From assembly GCA_016699855.1 (NCBI GenBank), contig CP064988.1, positions 2,198,501 through 2,262,500 on the forward strand: 64,000 nucleotides of DNA, read 5' to 3'. The stretch is from Rhodospirillales bacterium. GTDB lineage: Bacteria; Pseudomonadota; Alphaproteobacteria; Reyranellales; Reyranellaceae. The notes below the pieces were generated by a model. It had not been told where the DNA came from. It was given only the letters and a program-made list of their open reading frames with translations, and searched no databases. Below, piece by piece: positions 26,701-35,476 of this stretch. Position numbers and translations under genes: made by a program. Each line of letters begins with the position of its first letter. Position 1 is the first letter of the stretch.

Positions 26701-27222
26701 GAGATCGAGGCCGCCGCCGACGTCGTGGTGTGGTGCTGCGACGAGGCGCCGGGCTTCGCGCCGGGCCGGCCGGGCGACAAGGCGGTCGCCACCAACATCG
26801 TCGAGGCGATGCGCCGCTACGCCGCCGGCGAGCTGGGCGCGCAGCCGATCCCGTTCCGCGCGCTCGACCGCGTCGTCGCCATCGGCTCGGACGGCATGAT
26901 GAACGCGGTGCGTCTGGCGCGGCACGGCGTGCTGAAGCCGTTCATCGACAAGCCCGGCCACGCCCCGCTGGGCAGCATCAACAGCCCGATGCAGTGCATG
27001 ATGAAGGAGATCTGCGCCCAGTGCCTGCAGCGCCACGTCGATCCCGAGACGGGCAAGGAGACGGTGGTGTTCTCCTGCTTCAACCAGGACCAGCGGCTCG
27101 ATCTCGTAGATTTCACCAATCTGCGCCAGCGCCTCGCTCAGAACGGCGCGCAGGAGCGGCTGGCGAAGGGCTGGATCGACCGCGCGCTGACCATGGCCGG
27201 CGCACGGCTGGCGGCGGAGTAG
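23707..27222 (+). CDS. Large Fe-S flavoprotein fusing NfnB/GltD-like and NfnA-like oxidoreductase modules
   Basis: A 1171-residue cytoplasmic protein in three parts. Residues 1-250 are an unrecognised mainly helical domain. About 250-840 resembles GltD/NfnB: Cys255, 258, 265, 290, 322, 330, 333 and 337 fit two 4Fe-4S sites. An FAD Rossmann motif (VVGLGPAGFNLSHHL) lies near 395 and an NAD(P) motif (VVVIGGGLTAIDTATE) near 570. About 845-1130 resembles NfnA/PyrK/ferredoxin-NADP reductase: FEPGQFYRLQNFE, VVLVGGGLGNAVLFSIG near 955, and Cys1097, 1103, 1106 and 1124 for a 2Fe-2S centre. NfnAB bifurcates electrons from NADPH between NAD and ferredoxin; whether this fusion does so is inference. The ATG at 23707 has GGAG upstream. 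Confidence 0.8.
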   Translation: MSVLALKHDLRFEDLYDRDGLTRLDAAFMRHLAAVDTALHNRLAAGRAAPESLAAKDESQLLIDLAPALEDFIAELFGIAGEAATLRAAHDQLMPLYDCKRLFVQRHAARAVKQPEAEALDAAAVTSAADAVVGVAMDDASIDLEARELAFAAAVRRTLGDEYKVTAPTPETDALTRYAAWALFAAAGKVRHRTGALFKQPHKLDFARLVPVETAMVEGVTMMTLPRALRRAREGFALTDQGGDLAYALDHSQYCIWCHNQGKDSCSRGLKDKKTGAFAKNPFGVTLAGCPLEEKISEMNLVKGRGFSIGALAIVAVDNPLCAATGHRICNDCMKGCIYQKQEPVDIPQIETRTLKDVLALPWGFEIYSLLTRWNPMDLRRPLPRPASGRTALVVGLGPAGFNLSHHLLNDGHAIVAIDGLKIEPLPPAQCGVAADGARAAFKPVRDVESLRDDLGERVPAGFGGVAEYGITVRWDKSFLKVVRLLLERRREFAMTGGTRFGGALTIESAFAMGFDHVALCMGAGRPTVIDMPNGLARGVRQASDFLMALQLTGAAKKDSLANLQIRLPVVVIGGGLTAIDTATESMAYYPLQVEKFLSRHEALVAERGEAAVRAGWSAEERGIADEFIAHAHALRNERAAAAGEKRLPDFAGLIDSWGGVTIAYRRKLVDAPSYTLNHEEVHKGLEEGIRFAEGLSPVAVEIDAHGHASALKVRGERDGAAFEATLPARSILVAAGTQPNTVLAREDADHVVLDGKYFRAIDDDGAPVTPERVAKPAEARVLMYRHPDGRDVSFWGDLHPSFAGNVVKAMGGTKQGYPVVSRRLAARAPEAAPAALIARINREFRATVHAINRLTPTIVEVVVKAPAAARAFEPGQFYRLQNFEAEAKRIDGTVMAMEGIALTGAWVDKDAGLLSTIVLEMGGSSDLCAHLRPGEPVILMGPTGAPTEIEGGETVVLVGGGLGNAVLFSIGAAFRAAGSKVLYFAGYKRIVDRYKVAEIEAAADVVVWCCDEAPGFAPGRPGDKAVATNIVEAMRRYAAGELGAQPIPFRALDRVVAIGSDGMMNAVRLARHGVLKPFIDKPGHAPLGSINSPMQCMMKEICAQCLQRHVDPETGKETVVFSCFNQDQRLDLVDFTNLRQRLAQNGAQERLAKGWIDRALTMAGARLAAE

Positions 27223-27231
27223 CCGCGGCCG

Positions 27232-27954
27232 TCAGCGCCGCGTGGTCGCGGCCTCCAGCATGCGGACGATGTCGGTCTGACCGCGCTTGCGGGCGTGTTC
27301 CAGCGGCGTGACGCCCTGACCGTCGGGCTTGCCGGGCGCCGCGCCGGCCTCCAGCAGCAGGCGCACGATCTCGGCGTGGCGCGGCCCGCCGTCGCCGAGG
27401 ATGATGGCCTCCAGCAACGCGGTCCAACCCAGCTTGTTGACGTGGTCGACGTCGACCGCCGTGCCCAGCATCACGCGCACCGTCTCGACGTGGCCGTAAT
27501 GCGCCGCCGGGATCAGCGCCGTGCCGCCGTAGCGGTTGACGCTTTTAAGATCGGCGCCGTTGGCCAGCGTCAGCCGCAGGATGGCGGTGAAGCCGCGGGC
27601 GCCGGCCAGCAGATAGGCGCTGTTCTCCTGGTCGTCCTTCGCGTTGACGTCGGCGCCGGCCGCGATCAACGCGCGCGCCGCCGCGACATGGCCGCCATAG
27701 GTCGCGGCCAGCAACGCCGTGCGGCCGGTCCCGTCGCGGGCGCGCACCGAGGCGCCGGCCTCCAGCAGACGCGCCACCACGGCTGCGTCGCCGCGCGCCG
27801 CCGCGTCGATCAGCGCCCGGTCGTCGCCGGTGGCCTGTTGCGCGGACGCCGCGTCGATCATCGCGAACGCCCCGACGAGCGCGGCGGCGAGGACCGACCG
27901 CGCGGCGAACCGCCGGTGGAGCGGCCGCGCGCCGGGAATCCCGTCGACCGCCAC
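27232..27954 (-). CDS. Exported ankyrin-repeat protein
   Basis: A 240-residue protein. A hydrophobic signal-like segment (ARSVLAAALVGAFAMIDAAS) ends at AQQA. It is followed by five to six ankyrin repeats, each with the TALxxAAxxGHxxxxxxLLxxGA pattern (for example GRTALLAATYGGHVAAARAL and GGTALIPAAHYGHVETVRVM). One repeat has an insertion (GDGGPRHAEI). Ankyrin repeats mediate protein contacts; a periplasmic role is implied by the signal. It converges with the flavoprotein gene, 9 bases apart. Confidence 0.8.
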   Translation of the reverse strand: MAVDGIPGARPLHRRFAARSVLAAALVGAFAMIDAASAQQATGDDRALIDAAARGDAAVVARLLEAGASVRARDGTGRTALLAATYGGHVAAARALIAAGADVNAKDDQENSAYLLAGARGFTAILRLTLANGADLKSVNRYGGTALIPAAHYGHVETVRVMLGTAVDVDHVNKLGWTALLEAIILGDGGPRHAEIVRLLLEAGAAPGKPDGQGVTPLEHARKRGQTDIVRMLEAATTRR

Positions 27955-27961
27955 GCCGCGC

Positions 27962-28360
27962 CTAGCCGAACGCCTTCGGCGCCGCGAGGATCAGCAGATG
28001 GATCGCGGCGCTGAGCAACACGCCGAACGTCAGCACCATGCCGGCGAGCCGGCCGGGACTCTCGCCGGGATTGCCCGACAGGCCCTGCGCATGGGCCAGG
28101 CGGCCGACCACGAGGACGGCGCCGTAGATGTGCACGGCCACGCGCGGCGCGCCGCACAGCTCGACCAGCGCGATCAGGATCAGCGCCAGCGGCGCGTACT
28201 CCGCGAAATTGCCGAACACGCGGATGGCGCGCTGCAAGCCGGCGTCGCCGCCATCGCCGATGCCCACCTTGGAGCGTTGGCGGTGGCGGATGACGCTGAC
28301 CGCCAGACCGACGCAGATGAAGGCCAGAAGCGCGCCGTAGAAGGCCGAGATGTGCGGCAT
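27962..28360 (-). CDS. MAPEG family membrane protein
   Basis: A 132-residue integral membrane protein with four predicted helices. The core GDGGDAGLQRAIRVFGNFAEYAPLALILIALVE, then YGAVLVVGRLAHAQGL, matches the MAPEG signature, where the N-x-x-E-x-x-P segment lines the glutathione/lipid site in eukaryotic relatives. Bacterial members may be glutathione transferases; activity unproven. It lies 7 bases before the ankyrin gene in the same orientation. Confidence 0.85.
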   Translation of the reverse strand: MPHISAFYGALLAFICVGLAVSVIRHRQRSKVGIGDGGDAGLQRAIRVFGNFAEYAPLALILIALVELCGAPRVAVHIYGAVLVVGRLAHAQGLSGNPGESPGRLAGMVLTFGVLLSAAIHLLILAAPKAFG

Positions 28361-28426
28361 GTGGTTTCGTTCTCCCTGTTTCCGCGATCCTGCGGCATCC
28401 CGCCGCCGCGGTCGAGAGGCGTCGGT

Positions 28427-29593
28427 TCAACTTCCCGCCAGCGGCCTCATCACCGCCCACAGGTCGTTCTTGCGCTCGAAGCCCACGCCCGGCGCGTCGG
28501 GCAGCGCGACGCGGCCGTCGACCACGGGGCGGTCGTCGGCGAAGCCGCCGAACGGCGCGAACACGCGGGGATAGGATTCGTTGCCGCCGCATTGCAGACC
28601 GACGGCGATGTTCAGCGCGAATTGGTGGCCGCCATGCGGCACGCAGCGGCGCGGCGACCAGCCGTTGGCCTTGAGCATGTCGAGCGTGCGCAGGTACTCG
28701 ACCAGCCCGTAGCTCAGCGCCGGGTCGAACTGCAGGATGTCGCGGTCCGGCCGCAGCCCGCCGTGGCGGATCAGGTTGCGGGCGTCCTGCATCGAGAACA
28801 AATTCTCGCCGGTGGCCAGCGGCTGGGCGTACTGGGTCGCCAGCGCGGCGTGCGCGAGGTAGTCGAGCGGATCGAGCGGCTCCTCGTACCAGCGTAGGCC
28901 GAAGGGCGCGATCGCCGCGCCGCAAGCCAGCGCCTCGGGCAGATCGAAGCGGCCGTTGACGTCGACCGCCAGCCGCTCGCCGGCGCCGACGATCCTGAGC
29001 ACCGCCTCGATGCGCTTGAGGTCGTCGGCCAAGGGCACGCCGCCGATCTTCATCTTCACGCAGGTGTAGCCGAGATCGAGATAGGCCTTCATCTCGTCCT
29101 GGAGCTGCGCCAGATCCTTGCCGGGATAGTAGTAGCCGCCGGCGGCGTAGACCCACGCCCTGTCGTCGTGCGCGCCGCCGTTGAAGCGGTCCGACAGCAG
29201 CTTCCACAGCGGCACGCGCTCGACCTTGGCGACGGCGTCCCACAGCGCCATGTCGAGCACGCCCACCGCCACCGAGCGCTCGCCGTGGCCGCCGGGCTTC
29301 TCGTTTTTCATCATCGCGTCCCAGCACTTCGCTGGGTCGATCAGGCCGCGGGCGTCCAACAGCGAGTCCGGCGCCGCCGCCCGCAGCCGCGGGATGAAGC
29401 GCTCCGCCAGCAGGCCGGGCTGGGCGTAGCGGCCGTTGGAGTTGAAGCCGAAGCCGACCACCGGCTTGCCATCGACCACGCGGTCGGTGACCACGGCCAC
29501 GACGCTGGCGGTCATCTGGCTGAAATCGACGTAGGCGTTGGCGATGTTCGAGCTGATCGGCGCGACCGCGCTGTGGATGTCGACGATGCGCAT
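28427..29593 (-). CDS. Enolase-superfamily sugar-acid dehydratase, D-tartrate-dehydratase-like
   Basis: A 388-residue mandelate-racemase-subgroup enzyme. The catalytic base pair is in VKMKIGG (Lys180 and Lys182). Metal ligands fit Asp211 (VDVNGRFD), Glu237 (WYEEPLDP) and Glu263 (ATGENLF), and the second acid/base is His320 in VPHGGHQFALNIAVGL. The HGGHQFALN...GGNESYP...FQPFGGFAD-like ending and the 388-residue length resemble the D(-)-tartrate dehydratase of Bradyrhizobium, which makes oxaloacetate from D-tartrate. The exact substrate is inferred. It is the last gene of the liv operon, 10 bases after the TauE-like gene. Confidence 0.75.
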   Translation of the reverse strand: MRIVDIHSAVAPISSNIANAYVDFSQMTASVVAVVTDRVVDGKPVVGFGFNSNGRYAQPGLLAERFIPRLRAAAPDSLLDARGLIDPAKCWDAMMKNEKPGGHGERSVAVGVLDMALWDAVAKVERVPLWKLLSDRFNGGAHDDRAWVYAAGGYYYPGKDLAQLQDEMKAYLDLGYTCVKMKIGGVPLADDLKRIEAVLRIVGAGERLAVDVNGRFDLPEALACGAAIAPFGLRWYEEPLDPLDYLAHAALATQYAQPLATGENLFSMQDARNLIRHGGLRPDRDILQFDPALSYGLVEYLRTLDMLKANGWSPRRCVPHGGHQFALNIAVGLQCGGNESYPRVFAPFGGFADDRPVVDGRVALPDAPGVGFERKNDLWAVMRPLAGS

Positions 29594-29603
29594 GGAGGGT
29601 CTC

Positions 29604-30377
29604 CTAGACGGGGAGGAAACCGCGCAGAAGCCCGAAGGCGCCGGCGCAGAACAGGATGGCGAGCGCGACGCCGCGGTAGAGGCGTTCGCGGGTCGGGTCG
29701 AACAGGCGCGTGCCGACCGCCGAACCGGCCAGCATCAACGGCAGCAGCACGATGCCGCGCACGATGGCGTCGATTCCGGCCAGGCCGCTCCAGAACATGA
29801 TGGCGATCAGCGGGAAATGCGTCGCCATGTAGTAGACGATGATGTTGGCGCGGTGCCGCGCCGGCGGATCGTTGCCGGCCAGCAGGTACATCAGCACCGG
29901 CGGCCCGCCGACGCTGGTGACCGACATCATCATGCCCGACAGCGCGCCGACGGCGGCGCCGGCCGCCACCGAGCGCTCGCCGCGCCAGCGCAGGCCGCTG
30001 GCCATCACGACGACGAACACCACGATGATCGCCGACACCGCCGTGACGATCGCGTTCTTGTCGACGTTGGACAGCAGCCAGACGCCCAGCGGCATGGCGA
30101 GGCAGGCGACCACGCTCATCGGACCGATGATCCGCCAGTCGCATTCGCGCCGCGCGGCCGGGAAGAGCTGGAGACTGACCGCCAGCTCGATCGCGACGAC
30201 GGTGGCGATCATGCCGGTCGGACCGAAACCGATGGCGAAGATCGGCGCCATCAGCATGGCCGACCCGAAGCCGGCGAAGCCGCGCATCAACCCGGCGACG
30301 AGGACGACGGCGGCGGGGAACCAGAAGCCGGTGCCGGCGAACAGGCCGGCGACGTAGGCGAAGGCGGACTCGATCAC
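29604..30377 (-). CDS. TauE/SafE (TSUP) family permease
   Basis: A 257-residue membrane protein with about eight hydrophobic helices and the family segments VAGLMRGFAGFGSAMLMAPI near the N-terminus and SGMMMSVTSVGGPPVLMYLL in the middle. TSUP proteins move sulfite, sulfoacetate or other organic anions across the inner membrane. The start is a GTG at 30377 that overlaps the stop of the SUMF1-like gene (GTGA), implying translational coupling. Position next to a hydroxy-acid dehydratase suggests an organic-anion substrate, which is inference. Confidence 0.8.
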   Translation of the reverse strand: MIESAFAYVAGLFAGTGFWFPAAVVLVAGLMRGFAGFGSAMLMAPIFAIGFGPTGMIATVVAIELAVSLQLFPAARRECDWRIIGPMSVVACLAMPLGVWLLSNVDKNAIVTAVSAIIVVFVVVMASGLRWRGERSVAAGAAVGALSGMMMSVTSVGGPPVLMYLLAGNDPPARHRANIIVYYMATHFPLIAIMFWSGLAGIDAIVRGIVLLPLMLAGSAVGTRLFDPTRERLYRGVALAILFCAGAFGLLRGFLPV

Positions 30378-31374
30378 GGAACTCTCGGCGGGTGGCGCCC
30401 GGCGCCGCCTCGACGGCGCGCGTCGGCGATGGACGCGACGATGTCGGGCAGGTCGCGGGCGAGGCGGAAGCCGGTGTAGCGGTTCGGCCCGCCGCCGGCG
30501 AAGGACAGGCGGCTGGCGGCGCGCAGCAGCTCCGGCGCGCTGTTCCAGCTGCCGCCCTTGGCGACGCGCCGGCCGCAATCGCCGTCGAGCCGCGCGGCGC
30601 CGTCGTCGGGCGCGCCGGCGTGCGTGGGATGCCAGCAATCGGCGACCCATTCGGCGGCGTTGCCGAGCATGTCGCGCAGCCCGAAGGCGTTGGGCTGGAA
30701 GCGGCCGACCGGCGCGGTGCCGGCGTGGCCGTCGGCGCAGACCGCGTCGCGCGAATCGGCGCGGCGCCGGCCCTGCCAATCGCGGTCGACGCCGTTGGCG
30801 TTGATGCAGGTCGCGGCCAGATCGTCGCCCCAGTAGCGCGGGCCGGTCGTGCCGGCGCGTGCCGCGTACTCCCACTCCGCCTCGCTCGGCAGGCGGTAGG
30901 GCTTGCCCGTGGCGCGCGCCAGCCACGCCGCGTACGCCGCCGCGTCGTCCCACGACACGCACAGCACGGGATGATCGGAGTCCTGGTCCAGGCCGGTGCG
31001 CTCCCATGAGAGGCCGCCGGGCCGCGTCCACGCGAACTCGGCGTTGAGATACTCGCAATCCAGCCGCGCGCGGCGGCCGGTGGCGCGCGCGAAGACGGCG
31101 TACTCGCCGCGCGTCACCTCGTGGCGCGCCATCGCGAAGCCCTTGCGGATGCGCACGTCGCGCGGCGGACCCTCGCGACCGACCATGGCGTCGCCGCCGA
31201 GCTCGCGGCGCTCCTCGTCGATTCCGGCGCCCATGCGGAACGTTCCCGGCCGCAGCGCCACCATCTCCGGGCAATCCGCGCAGTCGCGGAACGCGCGCGG
31301 CGGCGCGTCGCCCTCGGCGCGCGCCGTGGCGCAGGTGAGCGCCGCGAGCAGCGCCAGGAGAAGACCGCCTCGCA

Positions 31375-31375
<1 letters not shown>
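30374..31375 (-). CDS. SUMF1/FGE-fold protein lacking the catalytic cysteines
   Basis: A 333-residue protein with signal peptide (LLLALLAALTCATARAE). The formylglycine-generating-enzyme fold is recognised from PEMVALRPGTFRMGAG, KGFAMARHEVTRGEYAVF, YRLPSEAEWEYAARAGT, NAFGLRDMLGNAAEWVADCW and GGSWNSAPELLRAASRLSF. In true FGE the last motif has two catalytic Cys (GGSYxCxxxxC); here they are Ser and Leu. It therefore should not make formylglycine and is better read as one of the many SUMF1-fold proteins of other function. The ATG at 31375 overlaps the livF stop (ATGA). Two N-terminal Cys (DCADCPEM) remain. Confidence 0.8.
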
Positions 31376-32093
<718 letters not shown>

Positions 32094-32097
<4 letters not shown>

Positions 32098-33860
32098 GCC
32101 GCGGCCTCCGGCGCGGCGTCGCCGAAATAGGCCGCGCGCACGGCGGGATCGCGCCGCACCGCCGCGACCGGGCCGTCGGCGACGACGCGGCCGCGGTCGA
32201 GGCAGACCAGCCGCTCGACGCAGGCCGCGAGGAAGGCCACGTCGTGGTCGACGATCAGCAGCGCCACACCGGTGGCGTTGACCGCGCGCAGCCGCGCCGC
32301 GAGGTCGGCGCGCTCCGCCGGCGACAATCCGGCGCCGGGCTCGTCGAGGATCAGCAGCGCCGGCCGCGTCGCCAGCGCGCGCGCGATCTCGACCAGCCGG
32401 CGGCGGCCGGCCGGCAGCGCGCCGCAAGGGATGTCGACGCCGTCGCCGAAGCCGATCCGGACCAGCGCCGCGCGCGCGGCCGTCCGGGCGTCGGAATCGG
32501 CAGGCCGCGGCGTTCCGGCGGCGGCGGCGCTGGCGACCGCGTCGAGCGCCGACGCGTCCGCAGGCAGCTCGGCGTGCTGGAAAGTGCGCGCGACGCCAGC
32601 GCGCGCGATCGCGAACGGCGCACGGCCGTCGAGACGGATCGCGCCCAACTGGACGCCACCGGAATCGGGGACGACGAGACCGGTGACGACGTTGACCACC
32701 GTCGTCTTGCCCGAGCCGTTGGGCCCGATGAGACCGACCGCGGCGCGCGCCGGCACCGCGAACGACACGCCGTCGAGCGCGCGCACGCCGCCGAAATCCT
32801 TGACCACCGCCTCCAGACGCAGTGCCGCGCCGCCCGTCGGCGCCGCCCGCGACGGCACGATGGCGGACCGGGGCGTCGCGGACCGCATCGGCGCCCCGCG
32901 CAGCCGCGCGGCCACCGCGTCGAGCGCGCCGGCGAGGCCCTCCGGCATGGCGATGACGACGAGCAGCGCCAGCAGGCCGAAGGCGATGAGGTGGCGGTTC
33001 TCGAGGAAGCGGAACCACTCCGGCGCGTGCGTCAGCAGGATCGCGCCCAGCGCCGCGCCGGCGACCGAGCGGCGGCCGCCGATCACCGTGGCGATCAGGC
33101 AGGCGACCATCACCGGCATGTCGGCGACGTCGGGCGACACGACGCCGACGACGTGGGCGTGCAGCGCGCCGGCGAGACCGGCGAGGCCGGCGCCGGCGAC
33201 GAAGGCGGTGAAGCGGAGCGCCGCCACGTCGACGCCGATCGACTGGGCCGCCAGCGGCAGTTCGCGCGCCAGATCGGAGACCGCGCCGCGCAGGCCGGCG
33301 AAGGCGCGCGTCACCGCGACGCCGGCCACCGCGAACAGACACCATACCAGCAGCAACGTCGGCCAGCCGCGCGCCACGCCGAGGCCGAACGGCGCCGCGG
33401 GCGGCACGCCGGCGATGCCGTTGGCGCCACCGGTGAGCGTCTCGAGATTGACCAGCGCGAGATGGACGAGCTGCGCCACCGCCAGCGTCGCCAGCGCGAA
33501 GTAGTGCGTCTCCAGCCGCAGCACGACGGCGCCGACCAGCGCCGCGACCGCCATCGCAGCCAGCGCCGCCAACGGCAGCGAGATCGCGGCCGCCCACGGC
33601 GCGTGCAGCGAGGCCAGCGCGGCGGCGTAGGCGCCGAGCCCGAACAACGCGCCCTGCGCCAACGACAGCGCGCCGGCGTGGCCGAACACGAGCTGGTAGC
33701 CCAGCACCAGCAGCGCCTGCACGCCGGCCAGCGTCGCCAGCCGCACCGCGTAGCCGTCGCCGGCCAGCGCCAGTCCGCCCGCCGCGGCGACGGCGGCGAG
33801 CAGCAGGGCCGGCGTCGCGCCGCGCCCGAGCGCGCCGGGGAGACCGCCCGCGGCGCTCAC
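32094..33860 (-). CDS. Fused ABC permease-ATPase, LivM-LivG
   Basis: A 588-residue single frame. Residues 1-320 are a LivM-type permease with eight to ten helices (LVFGHAGALSLAQGALFGLGAY, HYFALATLAVAQLVHLAL, GGANGIAGVPP, GGRRSVAGAALGAILL). After a linker, from about 340, is a LivG ATPase: Walker A GPNGSGKTT, a degenerate signature LPAGRRRLVEIARALA (LivG usually LSYGQQRxLEIARAL), Walker B LLILDEPGAGLSP and the H-loop DHDVAFL. Stand-alone livM and livG are usual. The start is a GTG at 33860 overlapping the livH stop. No frameshift is needed to join the parts, so the fusion is genuine as read. Confidence 0.85.
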
Positions 33861-34744
33861 GCGCGCCGGCCGACGGCTTCGCCGAACAGCCCCCGCGGCC
33901 GCAGCAGCAGGATCGCCAGCACCACGACGTAGAGCGCCGCCTGGGCCCACACCGCCGACAGCGCGGCCGACACCAAGGTCTCGAACAACGCGATCAGCAG
34001 CGCCGCCAGCAGCGCGCCGGGCACGCTGCCCCAGCCGCCCAGCGCGGCCGCGATGTAGGCTTTGAGCATGTAGCCCGGCCCCTGCGTCGAGAGCACGAGG
34101 AACTGGTGGCCGAGCAGCGCGCCGGCCAGCCCGGCCAGCGCGCCCGCCAGCGCGAAGGCGCCGAGGATCAGCCGCGTCGCGCCGATGCCCAGCGCCCGCG
34201 CCATCTCGCGGTCCTGCGCCACCGCGCGCAGCCGGCGGCCGGTCTGCGTGCGCTCCAGAAGCAGCCAGACGCCGCCCAGCGCGACCGCCGCGACGGCCAC
34301 CACCGCCAGCGGCTGGCGGCCGAGCGCGACGCCGGCGACGGTGAACGGCGCGCCGTCCCACACCGGCGGCGCGGTGCGCGGCTCGGGGCCGAAGAACGCC
34401 GTGGCGGATTGCTCGAACACGGCGGCGAGCGCAATGGTGGCGACGAACATCGAGGCCGGCGGCCGGTCGCGCAGCGGCCAGTAGCCGAGCGCCGCGATCA
34501 GCAGGCCGAGCGCGCCTGACGCGACCACGACCAGCGGCAGCAGCGCGATCCCCGGCATCCGCAGGCCGGCGGCGGCGCAGAGCGAGGCGATGACCACGGC
34601 CGCGACGCCGCCCAGCATGACCGCGTCGCCATGCGCGAAATTGACGGCGCCGGCGGCGTTGAGCGCCAGCACGAAGCCCAGCGCCACCAGCGCGTAGGCG
34701 GCGCCGAGCGCGAGCGCGTTGAGCAGGAGCTGCGCCGTCGGCAT
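33857..34744 (-). CDS. livH: Branched-chain amino acid-type ABC permease LivH
   Basis: A 295-residue inner-membrane permease: NALALGAAYALVALGFVLAL, VNFAHGDAVMLGGV, RLRAVAQDREMARALGIGAT (the EAA-like cytoplasmic loop) and the C-terminal LYVVVLAILLLRPRGLFGE are all typical of LivH. It is the first gene of the operon livH-livMG-livF-SUMF1-TauE-dehydratase. No periplasmic binding protein gene (LivJ/K) is in the window, so the substrate recognition partner must be elsewhere. The 67-base gap upstream has no obvious promoter. Confidence 0.9.
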   Translation of the reverse strand: MPTAQLLLNALALGAAYALVALGFVLALNAAGAVNFAHGDAVMLGGVAAVVIASLCAAAGLRMPGIALLPLVVVASGALGLLIAALGYWPLRDRPPASMFVATIALAAVFEQSATAFFGPEPRTAPPVWDGAPFTVAGVALGRQPLAVVAVAAVALGGVWLLLERTQTGRRLRAVAQDREMARALGIGATRLILGAFALAGALAGLAGALLGHQFLVLSTQGPGYMLKAYIAAALGGWGSVPGALLAALLIALFETLVSAALSAVWAQAALYVVVLAILLLRPRGLFGEAVGRRA

Positions 34745-34811
34745 GTCCGCTTATACGGCGCGCCGCCGGGCAAGTCGAAGGGGCGGCGGCGCGGACGCCC
34801 GCGGCCGCGGA

Positions 34812-35309
34812 TCAGGGGCGCTGGTCGCCGAACACGCCGCCCTGCTTGAGCGGACGGCCGCCCTCGTTGTGGAGCTCCCAGTAGTCGACGATGACGGCGC
34901 CCGAGGACAGGCGCTCGAGCATGGCGCGGACGGCGTCGTACTGGTTGCCGCGCAGATGCAGCCAGATGCGCAGCTCGCCCTCGGTCTGGTCGTCGCATTG
35001 CGGATACAGGACGGCGGGGAAATCGTCGAAGGTCAGCCACGCGACGCCGGTCTTGCCCTCGACGTTGGAGGCGCCGTGCACCACCAGCACCGAGATCTGC
35101 TTCACGACGATGCCGCCGTCGGCGCCAGGCAGTTCGAAATCGCCCGCCCAGGGGAACCAGCGGCGCGCGACGACGGAGCGCCGCGGCATCGGCTCGACGT
35201 CCGCCGCCGGCTCGGGCGCGGCGGGCCCGGACAGGTGGTCGAAATACGTCCGCAGCGCCGCCGTCTGCCATTTGGCGAGCGTCCTGCGCTTCATCGCTTT
35301 CGAGGGCAT
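34812..35309 (-). CDS. Hypothetical protein
   Basis: A 165-residue soluble protein starting MPSKAMKRRTLAKWQTAALR, with GGAGG well placed upstream of the ATG at 35309. Its middle contains ISVLVVHGASNVEGKTGVAWLTFDDFPAVL, and the C-terminal YDAVRAMLERLSSGAVIVDYWELHNEGGRP reads as a regular alpha/beta domain. No family is recognised. It lies between livH and the OmpA-type gene and is separated from the latter by a terminator. Confidence 0.55.
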   Translation of the reverse strand: MPSKAMKRRTLAKWQTAALRTYFDHLSGPAAPEPAADVEPMPRRSVVARRWFPWAGDFELPGADGGIVVKQISVLVVHGASNVEGKTGVAWLTFDDFPAVLYPQCDDQTEGELRIWLHLRGNQYDAVRAMLERLSSGAVIVDYWELHNEGGRPLKQGGVFGDQRP

Positions 35310-35426
35310 CGCGGATCCTCCGGCGCCGGACGGAGCGCGGCATCGACGCCGTCCCTCGCGCGCCGGCATGACACCACGAGCGGTCAGGACGCGTCCATGC
35401 GACCGATGCGACACCTCGAAACGACA

Positions 35427-35450
35427 AGAGCCGCCCCGAGGGGCGGCTCT
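35427..35450 (-). terminator. Terminator hairpin after the OmpA-type gene
   Basis: AGAGCCGCCCC (35427-35437) pairs perfectly with GGGGCGGCTCT (35440-35450) around a 2-base loop. On the minus strand the hairpin is followed by TTGTCGTTTCG, a weak T-rich run. It lies 26 bases after the stop of the porin gene. Confidence 0.6.
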
Positions 35451-35476
35451 CCGTGTCCTGGCCCGGAAGCCCGGGC

